A stretch of 64,000 bases of DNA from Galeruca laticollis (GCA_963921935.1 OY998180.1:81179262-81243261); one strand, 5' to 3'. Counted from the first letter of the stretch, positions 11,525 through 23,700 are shown. Notes: generated by a model not told the origin, from the letters alone. Numbers and translations: made by a program.

Positions 11525-12757
11525 CCTCTATTCATCCCTCTCCTTTCTCCCTTCCTGACCCTCCTCGACCACCATGGCAGTATCTCCCTCGGTAATCGAA
11601 CAGGTTTGTTGATCTCGAGTCAGACTCTCGACCCCCAGGCTGCTCTGCCCAGCTTTCCGGGATGCAGATGCAGTCTCCGCATTCCCAGTCATCCCAGCAG
11701 AGCCGGAGGAGATCTCGGGCTGACCGGAGGTCAAGCTTTCGCCTTGTTCCCCCTTTCCAGAGGTTCCGGATGTGGAGGGTATCTCCATGTCCTTTGGATC
11801 CTACGCGAAATTCTTCTTTTTTCCCAGCCCCGAGACAGGGATATGCCCAAAACGGAAGTTTAGCGCATAAGCCCCTGCCTTCAGAGCCTCCCCAGATTGG
11901 TGATCAATCCCAATCGTGAGGATAGTTCCCTGTCCCTCTTTTTTAGAGTTTAGGATCTTCCAAGACTCAGTACTGAGGTTGGAGTACTGAACCTCGACAA
12001 GTTGGAGGATCTCCTCCAGTTTAATGTCTTGACTTCTTGGGAAGAACACCGTTATGGTGACCGGCTTTGGGATGTCGTCCCACTTCGAGCCACCAATTCG
12101 GGTCCTTCCCAAGAGTTTAATTTCGGCGCTGACCTTATAAGCCAGTCCGCCGATTCTTGTGAGCCACAGTCCACCAGTATAATTCCACAACGGAAATGGA
12201 TACCTGAGAAGTGGATTCCCTTCTCTTTGCTCGGGCACAGCTCTTCCACCAGAGTGTCTTCCAGTGTGGAGAGCTGCTTCGCTTTCAGGATGACCCCAGG
12301 ATAATCGTTGGGCATTATTCCCACCATAAAAGCTTTCTCTGAAAGCTGCTGCGTAACCAGTGGCTTGCCCGGTTACCATTGCAGATGTTTTTGATTTCTT
12401 GCTTAGAGGCCGCAGCGGAGGAGTACTATGCCCCGGGCCTCTTTTAAGCTTTGTCTTCCCCGTTGGTGATTCCTTCGAGGGGGGGGGGCGCTGAATTACC
12501 TGCTTCCCGGCCTCTTCAGGGGATATTCCCTGATTGAGGAGTCGCAGGTATTTCGGCACTCCTACTCCACTGAGGCCCTTTCTCAGTGGGTCGTCTATGC
12601 CGCCCGGTTCTTCCGGTTTTGGGAGGTCGAACGGCATACGATCTTTGTGCCGTTTGGCCGGTTTTCCCTCTGTGAGGTGCTCGGATGAAGAGGTGGAGGT
12701 TTTCTCCACTACTTTTCTGGTGAAAGTCTTACTTTTTCTTTTCATGAGCGATCCCAC
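11525..12757 (-). pseudogene. LINE ORF1 (gag-like, DUF4780-type), frameshifted
   Basis: Nucleic-acid-binding first ORF of the same LINE. It starts at 12757 with a basic Lys/Arg/Ser-rich region, then a Pro-rich stretch. The middle part with MVGIMPNDYPG..LSTLEDTLVEEL (12327-12230) is in another frame from the start. The frame then passes through GIILVDCGSQESADWL and NFRFGHIPVSGLGKK to a Ser/Gly/Glu-rich tail ending at 11525. The middle block looks like DUF4780, seen in ORF1 proteins of insect LINEs. At least three frame changes break it, two of them near homopolymers. Assignment rests on position directly upstream of ORF2 and on general similarity. Confidence 0.65.
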
Positions 12758-13095
12758 GAGAAGCTAGAGTCATTACGGTCCACCACTGCAGAGCCCCGCA
12801 TGCAGAGGTAAGGGGTTCAATACAATGGAGTTCCTTCCGGTGCTCCAAGGTCGAAACCAGTAAGGGCTATTCTTCTATATAGCCACGCATTCTTCGGCCT
12901 GGTCTCCCAACTTGACTTTAGGTTTTTAATGAGGTTGTCTCCTCTTGGTCCGGGCAGTAAAGCCAAGACCCCCCTCCCATCCTACTGGCCCGCGAGATTT
13001 AACGATAGACAGCCAGAAGACATTGGCATAACAGGTGATTTCGAGGTACGCTCGAAATTTCACCTGGCATCGTAACCCAGTGTGCAATCCCTTAG

Positions 13096-13826
13096 CCATG
13101 ATACTACAGCTAGGACAAGTAAAGTTTAGTTATAGGTGGTTTTGGTGCTGTGCTCATTTCGGGATTAATCAAAGATTATGGATAAATCTTAAGTTGTAGT
13201 GGCGTCTGGCGATTACTGTTCCGTTTCATTTTATGAAGACAAAGAGATATGAACTTCATTGGGACCTGTATGTGTAAGTAAAGTTTCAGACTGGTTTATT
13301 TGCTTATCGGTACAGTATAATTTGAAATATTCTTATCCCATTAATTTTACCTATTATGATGACCATTTGTGTTGATTTGTTCATTTACAAAGTATGATGC
13401 TCACAGAGGAAAGTTAATTATTTAAAATTGGAGATAGATAGGTATGCTGTAAATGAATATTTTTTCGGTACTGATTATAAAACATTTCCATAAGAATTGT
13501 AGCGGTTTCGAAATTGAACACATAATTTTTCTCAAAATATCTCATTTCACGAATGCATAGCAATACAAAGTTGTGATTTTTTATTATTATAAATATGCAT
13601 TGGTGTGTAAACTGTTTTATTGGAACAGAGATATAGTAATATTAAAGTAAATACAAGTGAGGAAAAACATTTCTTATTTTCAACCAACACTTTGTGGGAT
13701 ATCCAAAGAGCAATGAAATATATATTTTTGCATTGATATCCCGAATAGTATGCTTTACCATATGCTTTCAGGTCTACACCGAAGGTGATAGCTAGCAGCT
13801 CGTTTCTTTCTTTTATTTTTTATGTA
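13096..13826. other. Interval without recognisable features
   Basis: AT-rich DNA between the LINE 5' end and the pogo element. No coding frame or repeat is supported. Confidence 0.5.
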
Positions 13827-13828
13827 TA

Positions 13829-13850
13829 CCGTAAAGTGGGGTTACTTTGC
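13829..13850 (+). repeat. pogo element left TIR
   Basis: 22 bases identical to the reverse complement of 16559-16580; preceded by TA. Confidence 0.95.
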
Positions 13851-14243
13851 CAAATGGGGAAACTTTGCCTGACCATGAGTTTGCAAACAAAACAAAAAAT
13901 ATTTTTAGATATGACAACGTCGCTTTAATGCAGGTGGCGGCAAAACGCTCCCCGAACAACACGTTACCAGTCAGTACCAGTCTGGAGCTTGGCGGAGCTG
14001 CGTGTTCTTTGAGGCAGTCACGTAAGTAAAACTGCTATTTTGATGTTCCGCAATCATGTTGCTATGCTAAGAAGCGCGTCATAAAAAGTATTGCAATTTG
14101 AATTCTGGTTTTAATATCCATTACATATAATTGTATGTGAGTTCTATTTATGCTATTAGCATATTTCTACATGGAAAATTTCATGTAGTTTTAGTGGTTG
14201 GCAAAGTTACCCCATATAATTATTAGCTCTTTTTTTCCAGAAT

Positions 14244-16065
14244 ATGGTTCGAAAATAATAGAGGCGTGTGGGTGCGCGCCGTTATAAAGATTATACCGAG
14301 CAGCAGTTAAAGAGGGCTGTACTTCTAATTAAGTCTAACCGAATGGGATATACGGAGGCATCGAAAACCTTCAATATTCCTAGAAGGACCTTAGTGAATA
14401 AGGTTAACAAGAAACATGAAGGTGCTGTTGGAGCACCTCAGCTAATCTCTCCAGAAATTGAAAGATCGATTGTGGATATTATAATAGCCAGTTCAGAGTA
14501 TGGCTGTCCCATAACTATGATGGAATTGAGAATCGTGCTGAAGAGTCATTTGGACAAAGAAGGTGTCCGCCGTAGGAAATTTAAAGACAACTTACCTGGT
14601 GTAGATTGGTGTAGAAATTTTATTGCAAGACACAAACACCTACTATCTAACAGGCAGTGTCAAAACATTGAAAATGCAAGAGCCGAAAAAACCGATGACG
14701 AAATGAACAATTACTTCGACAACTTAGAAAATAATGTGGTAGGAATTCCACCTGGTTCAATCCTAAACTACGACGAAACGAACCTGACGGACGACCCGGG
14801 ATCGTCAAAATGCATATTTAGAAGAGGTATTAAATACCCGGAAAGAGTTATGAACTCGACCAAGTCCTCAATATCCGTAATGTTTGCTGCCACTGCCGAT
14901 AGAACTTTACTCGCGCCATACGTTGTATACAAGGCCGAAAGACTATACGATGCATGGTGTATAGGGGGACCTGAAGGGACTCGTTATAATAGAACGAAAT
15001 CCGGGTGGTTTGACCAATGCGTATTTGAGGACCGGTTTACACAAATTATCTTACCGTGGGCTAAGAAAATTGATGCGCCCAAAGCGTTAATTGGGGATAA
15101 CCTTTCGAGTCATTTGAATATAATCATCATTAGAGAGTGCCAAAGAAACAATATTAGATTCATCTTCCTGCCATCGAATTCAACTCATTTGACTCAGCCA
15201 ATAGATGCAAGTTTTTTCAAGCCATTGAAAGTAGTTTGGCGATGCATAATAACTACATACAAAACAAAAAATCCACGAGACAGTTCAGTAAACAAAATAG
15301 CCTTCCCCCACTTATTAAAAAAAACTAATTGAAGAGATAAAATTAAAAGATCCACAAATCATACAAAATGGATTCAGAGCAACTGGAATATATCCTTGTA
15401 ACAGAGGAGAAGTCCTTAGGAGAATGCCGGATAAAAGATTTCAGGAAACGAACACTGATATAAGCGACACTTTATTGGATTTCCTTAAGGAAAGTAGAAC
15501 ACCTTCAAAATCCAGCGCTCCGAAGAGAAAGAAGATGCTTAAAATAGAACCTGGAAAATCGGTTGCAACTGAGGATTTTACGACGAATACTCCGCAAGAA
15601 AAGAAACTTAATAAAACTGACAGAAATGAAGAAAATGACTGGGCCGAAACGGAAAGTGAATCTGAAGACGAAGTAGAATTAGATGAAGAACCTTGCCAAA
15701 AGACTGATAACAGAAGTGATGAACCCCAGGCTCATTGCTCCCGTGATATAGTAACCCACAAGACTGAAAATAAATCGAAATTAGATGGAGTAAAAGAATC
15801 AGATTTCATAGTTGTAGCACTTTTAGGAAAAAAACAATACAAGCATTTCGTTGCGCAAGTCATCGAAAAAGAAAACGACTGTTGTCATGTAAAGTTTTTA
15901 AAGCCAAAACCACAAAATAAGTTTTATTTTCCTAACATTGATGATACAGATATTATTGTTGAACAGGATATTGTGACTATTTTAGAATCGCCAAAACTTA
16001 CGTCAACATCAAGACAAATTTTCTTCTTTGAAAATGTTCATTTTACCAAATTTAACTTGGTTTAG
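14244..16065 (+). pseudogene. pogo-like DDE transposase, nearly intact
   Basis: Transposase with an N-terminal Psq-type helix-turn-helix (YTEQQLKRAVLLIKSNRMGY..ASKTFNIPRRTL), a CENP-B-like DNA-binding part, and a DDE_1 catalytic core. The triad is visible: Asp in NYDETNLTDDPG, Asp in LIGDNLSSH, Asp in THLTQPIDASFFKPLK. A long acidic/Lys-rich tail ends at 16065, for about 600 codons in total. The ATG at 14244 gives MVRK and is followed at once by two stops (14256-14261), then the frame continues. An A-run at about 15318-15325 shifts the frame by one base. These are the only breaks I see. A donor (CAC|GTAAGT, 14022) and acceptor (TTTTTTCCAG, 14240) suggest a 5' UTR intron just before the ATG. 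Confidence 0.9.
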
Positions 16066-16558
16066 TTCTTTTTTACCTATGAAAAAGTTTTTAAGACTGT
16101 TTTTATTTTTTTAATTTCATCTGTGTTTACCTTAGAGTTAAGAATTAAGTTGGTTTTATTTTGTGTTATTTATGAATCAGTATTATTTCCAGAAAAACCT
16201 TCTGTGTTGCTCAATGTTCTTAAATATACGTATTATATATAATAATGTTAAAAAAGTATATTTAGCCCTTATTAAATTTTTTTTTAAAATACATGAAAGC
16301 AGGGCAAAGTAACCTTTACAGAGGCTTAACATTGCATGTACGCTTCAGAAACACGCAATTAAGGTAGTTGGCAAAGTAACCCCAAAACCGAGGTAACTTT
16401 GCCAACTTTTTGAAATTTTAAAAAAAGCGGTTGTTATAAATTTTATGCCTTCTTAAAACAACACTAAGTAGCCAAAGGGTGAAAATTTCATATATATAGA
16501 GCTGGCGGTATAATTCCCAATAAAATCAGAGATATTTTTAAAAAATCAGAAATTTTGT

Positions 16559-16580
16559 GCAAAGTAACCCCACTTTACGG
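16559..16580 (-). repeat. pogo element right TIR
   Basis: Reverse complement of 13829-13850; followed by TA. Confidence 0.95.
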
Positions 16581-16582
16581 TA

Positions 16583-17735
16583 TTATATTTTTATTAAATA
16601 AACTTAAATTAGTTCATTGGTTGTTCCAATATTGATCCTCTCTTGTGGTCATAATAATATATTCTGATCTTGATATTCAGTTTCTCCCACGAGCTCTCAA
16701 ATCTGCGGGATGTATATGATATTTTTTTTTACTTTTTCGAAGTTTGAATTATAAGAGCAGATGTGAATCATTGCTGTAATTAAAAAGTAAACTTTAATCA
16801 CTATCGTACCTCCAGATAAGTTTTACATGTTGAAAAAGAAAACATTCTCAATAAAATGGAAAAATATGTTTTTTAACAATTAGAAAACAATCTGCAGCGA
16901 AACATTAAAGTCAGTTTTTATAATATCTAATAGAAAACAACTAATTCCTCGCTACAATGACACATTGTGCACTGAGGATATTATGAAATCTCGCTTTTAA
17001 CCTGAACAAATCTGATGGTGTGAATTTGCATTCACATTCAACTTTTTCTTGTATTCATTGAGAAAGTTTTTCATTCGAATATCTGAAGTAAAATGCAGAA
17101 TTTTTCAGGTGAAAAGTTAGGGATTCACAATATCGGATGTCGCTGTCCAGCATATGCCATAGTAACGGGGAAGTAGTTGTTTTCCATTATATATTACAAA
17201 TAATAACTTTTTTTCTAATTCTGAAATTATTTTTTCCAATTTAATAGTTTCCTTTTTCAATATAGAATATCTTGCACTACTGTCAATGCGAACTCTTGAA
17301 GACCACGCCAGAAGCATTGCATGCGAATATCGCAAAGTGGCTATATATGCGAATTACTTACAGAACTCGCCAGAGGCACTGCCTGCGATGATCACTCAAC
17401 GAGCTCACAGAGACGTCGATATGAGCAATAAATGAGAATTTCCCAAAGTAATAGTAACAAGATGTCACAGAGAACACGCCAGGATTTATTGTTCAAAAGT
17501 TTCCACATGAGATATCTCTAAGACTTCGCTGAGAATATCCCGGCGGCGGACATTTGGAGGAGATATAGAGCTCTCAACAACCCCTCAGAGAGGTAACAAA
17601 AGTGGTCACAATTTCTTAAAAAGTGATCGCGGGGATACTTTTAGGACCTCTTTGTGTTGCCTGGATAGCATACCTTTATTTTAAAAAGATTATAAGTAGA
17701 TATAGTAGTTGTGTCACACTATACATAGTATAATT
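16583..17735. other. Interval without recognisable gene
   Basis: AT-rich to 17100. 17320-17680 is less AT-rich with repeated GAGCTC/GAGATATC-like words and ends in GTTGCCTGGATAGC; it vaguely resembles 6150-6340, but I could not align the two convincingly. No coding frame is supported. Confidence 0.45.
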
Positions 17736-17739
17736 TGAT

Positions 17740-18660
17740 ATGACATCTTTTGTACTTGCGTCACCAATTTTTGATAGGCTTAAAGAAAGGGTTGTCAAAA
17801 TGAAGCATATAGATAAAAATTGTGTCCTCTTATTTGATGAAATAGCATTAAAAGAACCTTTGGATGTGGCTAATGACAACGTTGTAGGATTCGTAGATCT
17901 TGGTAGCAATTTAGGCAGAAAGTTACAACCTGCCAATCATGCATTGGTGTTTGTAATTAATGGAATACATAAAGTTTGGAAGCAGCCAGTGGCTTATTAT
18001 TTTACTAAGGATCAGGTTAAAACTGAAGCTTCGAAATTAATTATTGTAGAGGTAATTTCAGCACTACAAGATATAGGATTAAATGTGATGGCAACTGTTT
18101 GCGATCTAAAAAATACAAATAGAGCAGCTTTGAGACAATTAAGTAGACATTGGAAAATTGAAAAACCTGGTCCTTATTTTTTTTGTAAATGGAAAGAAAA
18201 TAATAACTTCACATGACCCTACTTATCTTTTGAAATGTTTTATTTAATTGTGATATTTATTTTGATAACCAGAAATGCTTTTTATATTGACACAACAACA
18301 AAATTTCAGGCATTGCACAACATTCAATAATCATTTTTGATCTTTGTGAAAACAGTAAAATTAAAATGAAAGTTTCAGTTGCTGCAAAAATAATGAGCCA
18401 CACTATGGCTGCTACCATTGAAAGTTTAATTGTTCCTGGTAAATTACCATCTGACGCTATCTATACTGCTGAATTTATTGAGGACATTGATAAGTTATTT
18501 GACAGTATTAATGGTAGGAAACCAACCTTTCATGCTGGTAAAGCCTTTAGACGGTGTGTCTTACTTTTTGGGAATTCTGTTGCCAAAAATAAAACCTTAG
18601 CCGTTTTTACCGAAAAATGGGAAGGCTATGAAACTCTTTTCGAACAATCAAATGTGGCTC
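17740..18660 (+). pseudogene. P-element (THAP9-like) transposase fragment
   Basis: Part of the catalytic region of a P-family transposase. The first block (17740-18210) reads LLFDEIALKE, GFVDLG, ANHALVFVINGIHKVWKQPVAYYF. After a frame change near 18195 the strand continues with TSHDPTYLLKCF. A second block from 18361 reads MKVSVAAKIMSHTMAATI, GKLPSDAIYTAEFIEDIDKLFDSING, then WEGYETLF. The N-terminal THAP zinc finger and the C-terminus are absent, and no 31-bp TIR was found. About one third of a normal transposase remains. Coding similarity stops near 18640, where unrelated sequence begins. Confidence 0.8.
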
Positions 18661-18689
18661 GCCGGAACTGGAACCAGGCGTGAATGTGG

Positions 18690-19350
18690 GGTCGGTACAC
18701 TGTTCCTCGGAGCTTCCTGATTAACCATTATTATCTTCATTATTCACCCAAACCATATCTTGCCAATTCAAAGGCGTCATCGGTACTGGTAAGTCTGCAT
18801 TGTGAGGAATAGGTCTTATGGCAGATTGCAAATTCGGATATTCGATCTAACGCTTTTCTTTTTTTGGAATCACCTTTAGTCTTTGTCAAACACAAATAAT
18901 AATCATCAAAATGATTGGTGAGTTCTCTCCATACCATTGGAACTGCAAAAGGCATACTTCTTCTCTCCCCTTTCATCCACTGAACCAATGACATGCTACA
19001 GCTGACACAGCACACATGGGGAGCCCACTGTTTGTCATGATCTCCGGTTACAACTCCAAAATACAAGAAATAAGCCTTTTTCATGTATTTTTTATCAGGG
19101 GCAATATAGAAACCTCATCTGAATCCTTACCTTAGGACATTTCAAAATCCAACTTTTCAGCAATATAACGCTGTGCCATATATAGCCAGACAAACTTTAG
19201 ACTACTTCCATCAGGTTCAAATACATCTCCTAATTTGTATCCCAAAATACCCAATTGAACATATATGGGGGATAATCGGTAGGAGGTTAAGAATTTTAGA
19301 GCGTCCTCCTCAAACGCTGATGGCTCTTTGACATGAGATAAAGATGGCAT
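18690..19350 (-). pseudogene. Fragment of a widespread insect repeat protein, unclassified
   Basis: The minus strand at 19084-18740 reads KKAYFLYFGVVTGDHDKQW, APHVCCVSC (Cys-rich), MPFAVPMVWREL, HFDDYYLCLTKTKG and then a basic segment. I recognise this HxxC..C..MPFAVPMVWRE pattern from repetitive uncharacterised proteins in many arthropod genomes, but I know no assigned function or TE class. It may be a small zinc-binding module. A further open stretch at 19350-19132 (FLTSYRLSPIYVQLGILGYK) may belong to the same unit, but the link is not shown. No boundaries are visible. Confidence 0.5.
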
Positions 19351-19359
19351 GGACTGAGG

Positions 19360-20590
19360 TACCCCAGCAGGATATTGATCACCTAGTTATGAGTATGCCT
19401 AGGCGCATTAGGGAATTTGTAAGAAATAGTGGATTTTCAACCCCTTATTAAAGTTGGTGAGCAGAAACTTATATTATCCTCACCCGATTTGAATTAAATT
19501 ATAATCATTCACATATTATGAACTCCCTGATATGTATGCCTAATATTGTCTATGTCACTGAGTATTTTTTTTCCTGTGTTACGAACAAATTTAGGTAAAA
19601 TACTGCGCTGATTTATCCCTGTGAACAGTTTTAAATATAATTGCTGCTATTTCTATCCCAATAATCAACAAATCAGTTGAATGCACTTTCAAAAGTATGT
19701 TTTTGTGGGATACGAAAGCGAGAAAATATTTATTATATTCACATTGACTATATTTATTAGGTTGTTATTGCCATTATGATGCAATATTAGAAAAATATAT
19801 TCTTTTATTGCGAGAATATCTTCACTTTTAACATTTCACTTGGATTAAAATCACGATAAATATTAGATAACCACTATCAAGTTGTTTTATTTAAAAAACC
19901 CGACATTATACTCTTTGGTATTTGAAGATAAAACGAATTTCCAAACGATTTCGGTGAACCAAACATAATTTTATCATTCATTCATGAAAGTACGCACTCC
20001 ACTTCTAAAATTATAGCATTAATACACAAAGCCCGAAAGAGATGCAAATATTTCGATCTGATAAATTGAATTGTGTAGAACTTTGAAAATGTTTCTAAAA
20101 TTTAAAATAAATGCCTATAACACAAGCAGTCATTTGAAGTACAAATGGAGTATAAATTCAATTAATAAATTTCTTTCTATTACTCGCTTTTATTTATTTG
20201 GTTTTAAAAGAAATAATTTCTATTGAGAATATTATGAACAACCATGTTATGCAAGCGAGCTTTTCACGCCATAAGCAACGAGTTACCCTTAACTAAAAGT
20301 TGTTGAAGTATAGTGATATTCATGTATAAAATGGATAATTATATAATTAAAATTTGTGAATGAAATAATGTCTGATCGATTACGAAAATGGAAATTACTG
20401 AATTCTAAGTGAAGTACGGACCTGTTCGCTCGTTTCTCAATTTAATAGCCCATGGATATTAGTTAAAGGAGGCGGTTAATTACTTCTTCACATATTATGT
20501 CACAATACCACAACATTGGACGGAGAACGAATGGTTATACTTTTCAGTATGATCTAACCTGCACCAGTTGTGTATTATTATGTAGAAAGA
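19360..20590. other. AT-rich interval, no feature
   Basis: No coding frame, repeat or terminal motif recognised. Confidence 0.5.
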
Positions 20591-20599
20591 GACACTTTT

Positions 20600-22210
20600 T
20601 AATTACTCGATTCCCTTGGGGGACGTAGGACTGCAACGAATTCCTTCCACTGTACACGGTTTTGCGCCAACTGCTTGATCTCTCCCTAACTCGTTCCTTC
20701 TCGTCTGACCTCGTCCAGGTTATCCCCGGTCTTCCCTCCTAATTGGCGATTCCAATCCAAAGATGGACGACTGATGTTGTTGACCGGCCTTCTCAGAGTA
20801 TGGCCTAGCCAGCCAAATTCTTTATGGTATCATCAATAAGATTTTCATTTGCCCTTTGCATTAATTTTTCGTTTGTTATTCTATCTGGCCAGTCACTTAT
20901 TTATTTGCAATTTGTTTGTAACTGTTCTTGTGACTTTCCATGTTTGGCAACCATACAGAAGGATTGACTTTACATTTGCTTAAAATATTCTTAGTTTAGT
21001 GTTCCTTCGTATTTTCCCTGTACGCCAGACTGGTGCAAGATGTGCAAATGCTCTTTTAGCCTTCCTAATCCTGCTGGCGACGTCATTATCGGTCCCGCCT
21101 GTCTAAGACACAATGCTTCCCAGGTATTGGAGTTGATCCACCTGCTCGATGATCTTATTGTTCACCAACAGCTGCTGATTGTTCCTAACGTTGATCCGTA
21201 TTTCCTTTCTTTCAAAATTTATTTTGAAGCCAACTGTTGAGCCGTGATTATGGAAGTCTTCCATCTTTCCCTTCATATCAGGCAGTGTTTGGGACATCAG
21301 ACACAAATGATCTGCAAAATCGATGTCTTCCAGCCTATCCATCAGTCCCCATTGCAACCTCCTAGGTATATTTGACAGTTTCTGAATCTCGCAATTCAGC
21401 ACCATGAGAAATAGTATTGGTGGCAGCAAACAACCTTGTCTAACTCTTGTTCCAATCCCGAATTCATTGGATAGTTCGCCCTCGTAAATTACCTGGAATC
21501 TGTGATTCATATAAATTTCCTCTATGAGGTTGGTGATTTTCATTGACACCCCAAACTCTGACAAAACTCTCTAAATGGACTCTCTGCTGATGGAGTCAAA
21601 TGCCTTTTCGAAATACACAAAGGATAGCTGCTTGGTATTCCGAGAATTTTTCTACTATGATTCTAAGGGTGTTGATCATGTCTATACATGAGCGGTCCTT
21701 TCTTAAGCCTGCTTGTTCTCTTCGAAATTATGCCTTTCGTTCTGTTCAAAATTATCCTGGTGGGAGTCTTACTAGCCACCGAGTGCAGCGTAATACCTCT
21801 CCAGTTCGTGCATAATGACGTATCTCCTTTCATTGGTATTTTGATCAGTAACCCTTTCTTCCAATCATCTGAGATTAGTTCTTTTTCCCTTATCCCGTTC
21901 AGTAATTCATAAAAAATGTCTGCTGTAAGGGTTGGGTTTTCTTTCAGCATTTCCTACTTTGGGCGATTTCCCGTTCTTAATCTCTTTGAGTGCAACTATT
22001 ATTTCCTGCTTCGTAGGTATAGCTGTGTTTATGCTGTGATCTTCTTCTCTCCGTTCCTCATTTTAATTACTATTTTCTACCTCTCCTCCATTTCTACTTG
22101 TCTATTTAGCAGTTCTTCGAAGAATTCCTTCCATATTTCCACTTATTTTTCGTCATTTACTATAATGTTTCCTTTTTTGTCCTTAGTTCCTTTGGACGCC
22201 TCTATGCTTT
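20600..22210 (-). pseudogene. Second LINE, RT and C-terminal part
   Basis: The minus strand carries a LINE reverse transcriptase. 21950-21670 has ENPTLTADIFYELLNGIREK, DWKKGLLIKIPMKGD and WRGITLHSVASK. 21564-21103 has EIYMNHRFQVIYEGELS, TRVRQGCLLPPILFLMVL, LEDIDFADHLCLMS (the catalytic F-A-D-D position reads FADH, so the second Asp is lost), GFKINFERKE and LQYLGSIVS. Between 21100 and 20600 a broken frame gives the usual C-terminal tail (RRIRKAKRAF, LRRPVNNISRPSLDWN, KQLAQNRVQWKEFV). Stops occur throughout. The other half of the same gene lies at 23740-24110, beyond an insertion. Confidence 0.8.
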
Positions 22211-22212
22211 AT

Positions 22213-22905
22213 GTTATCTATAACCAAATAAGGATGTGAAATTTGGGAGCAAATATGTTAATCGAAACATAGGAAAACACAAACAACGGATTTCAACAAG
22301 GAAACCAAACGCTCATTTGTGCCTTCAATTGGAAGATCCCGAATTTTCGGGACAACAACCAAGATCGACACGAAGGCGCATATAGCCCGCCTGTCTGAAC
22401 CTTCCGACCCATAGTAATCAGCAAAGAAGATGTAGGAATATCGCGTGATGTGTAAACAACAATAACAAAGATATTCATGGGTAATTCACTCAAAAAAGGA
22501 GAAGGGCTACTGAAACAGAATGGTAACCGCGGACATGCATGTTTCTGGCTCATTTGCCGTCTTCAGCACGGTGTAACCAAATGAGGATGTGAAATTTGGG
22601 AGCAAAGATGTTAATCGAAACATGGGAAAACACAAAACAACGGATTTCAGGAGGGAAACCAAACGCTCATTTGTGCCTTCAATTGAAAGATCCCGAGTTT
22701 TCAGGACAACAACCAAGATCGACACGGAGGCGCATATAGCCTCCCCGCCTGAACCTTCCGACCCTTAATAAACAACAAAGAAGATGTATGAATATCGCGT
22801 GATATGTAAACAACAACAACAAAGATATTCATGGGTAATTCACGCAAATTCACCACTCTGTTTCAGTAGCCCTTTTCCTTTTTGCGTGAATTACCCATGA
22901 ATATG
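22213..22905. mobile_element. Second copy of the ~352-bp repeat element
   Basis: Same family as 7713-8400. A partial unit (22213-22500) is followed in direct orientation by a full unit (landmark AGGATGTGAAATTTGGGAGC at 22231 and 22584, a 353-bp step). A short inverted piece (about 22850-22905, GCGTGAATTACCCATGAATA) closes the right end. It sits in the LINE at 20.6-24.1 kb and abuts a Penelope-like repeat on its right. Confidence 0.8.
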
Positions 22906-22907
22906 TA

Positions 22908-23700
22908 TATATGAAACTGGTGAATATTGGGGAATTGCAGCAAGAAAAAAAGAACAACGGAAAATTCCCAAGCTTTCGAGGATGATTGTCCTCGTCATCA
23001 AGGAAACTAAAATGAAAAACAGCAGTTAGATACTGTAGTTAACAAGAGAGATATAAAAGGAGAAGGATCCACAATAAGTGTGTACTTACCTCCGAGTTGA
23101 GGTTAGACTCCATTATGTTATATAGAAATGAACTACGGATGATTAAAATATGAACTAGTTAATTACGATGGTTCACATTAAACAATCACATTAAAACTGA
23201 CTAAAAAGCCAACATCTACCATCATTTTGCCGACCTAACGAAAACGAGTGCATTTTTGTTGAAAGCCGGCCAGGAAATGATATATTTTCCCTCGAAATCG
23301 GATAAATTAGTTGACAGAGCAATCCTGCCAACTAAAACAAGTTAGTTTGAAATCAGATTATGTACCCATTGTGACAATGGCCTCTGATGTGTTAGTTATC
23401 ATCTAAGATGAAACAGAAGAATGTAGAGGGGGTGAATCTTCCATTCATAAGAAAGAAGAAAAAGAGATAACCTTATTCTCGTAAGTGAGAGGGTTGTAAA
23501 CAATAAGACATACACTGTAGAAGATATCATGAACACCCACAACAGCTAAACAAAAATATATATAACTAATATAATATAGTAATCATTAAAGTAATAAAAC
23601 AATTATGTAAAATATATATCGTTGGGTGCATCTACCAACACCGATGCACCCTCATGACACTACCCTAATTGCAGAAACTTGATAAGCTGGGTGCATTATT
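22908..23700 (-). mobile_element. Penelope-like element terminal repeat and 3' UTR remnant
   Basis: Homologous, with about a fifth of positions changed, to 45887-46720: it has the same GAGCTTTCGAGGATGATTGT hairpin block, TTACCTCCGA.TTGAGG.TAGACTCC, the GGCCAGGAAATGATAT block and the stem-loop GGGTGCAT...ATGCACCC (23624-23651). Only the terminal repeat and 3' untranslated part are present; no reverse transcriptase or GIY-YIG coding was found. Orientation is inferred from the copy at 46-47 kb, where the endonuclease is on the minus strand. Confidence 0.7.

Larger units (their letters stand above)
8535..13095 (-). mobile_element. Non-LTR retrotransposon (LINE) with RNase H domain
   Basis: Two-ORF LINE on the minus strand: ORF1 (12757-11525) followed after ~30 bp by ORF2 (11492-8629). 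The 3' end is an A/T-rich tail near 8535-8560 with repeats of the type TAATC (read on the minus strand). The 5' leader (about 12760-13095) is GC-richer than its surroundings. The endonuclease-RT-RNase H order and a C-terminal zinc motif place it in the RNase H-bearing group (I, LOA, R1-related); I cannot name the clade. The element is near full length but dead: frameshifts in both ORFs and a deletion in RT. Confidence 0.8.
13829..16580 (+). mobile_element. pogo-type (Tc1/mariner superfamily) DNA transposon
   Basis: A 2752-bp element bounded by perfect 22-bp terminal inverted repeats beginning CCGTAAAGTGGGGTTACTTT, with a TA on both outer sides (13827-13828 and 16581-16582), the expected target duplication. 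It encodes one transposase on the plus strand. The motif GGCAAAGTWACC recurs inside both ends (see findings). Both boundaries and the TA duplication are directly visible. Confidence 0.93.

Noticed and set aside
17320..17680. Homology between 17.3-17.7 kb and 6.15-6.34 kb
   Set aside because: Shared short words (GAGCTC, GCGA, CCAGG) but no alignment longer than a few bases could be found by eye.
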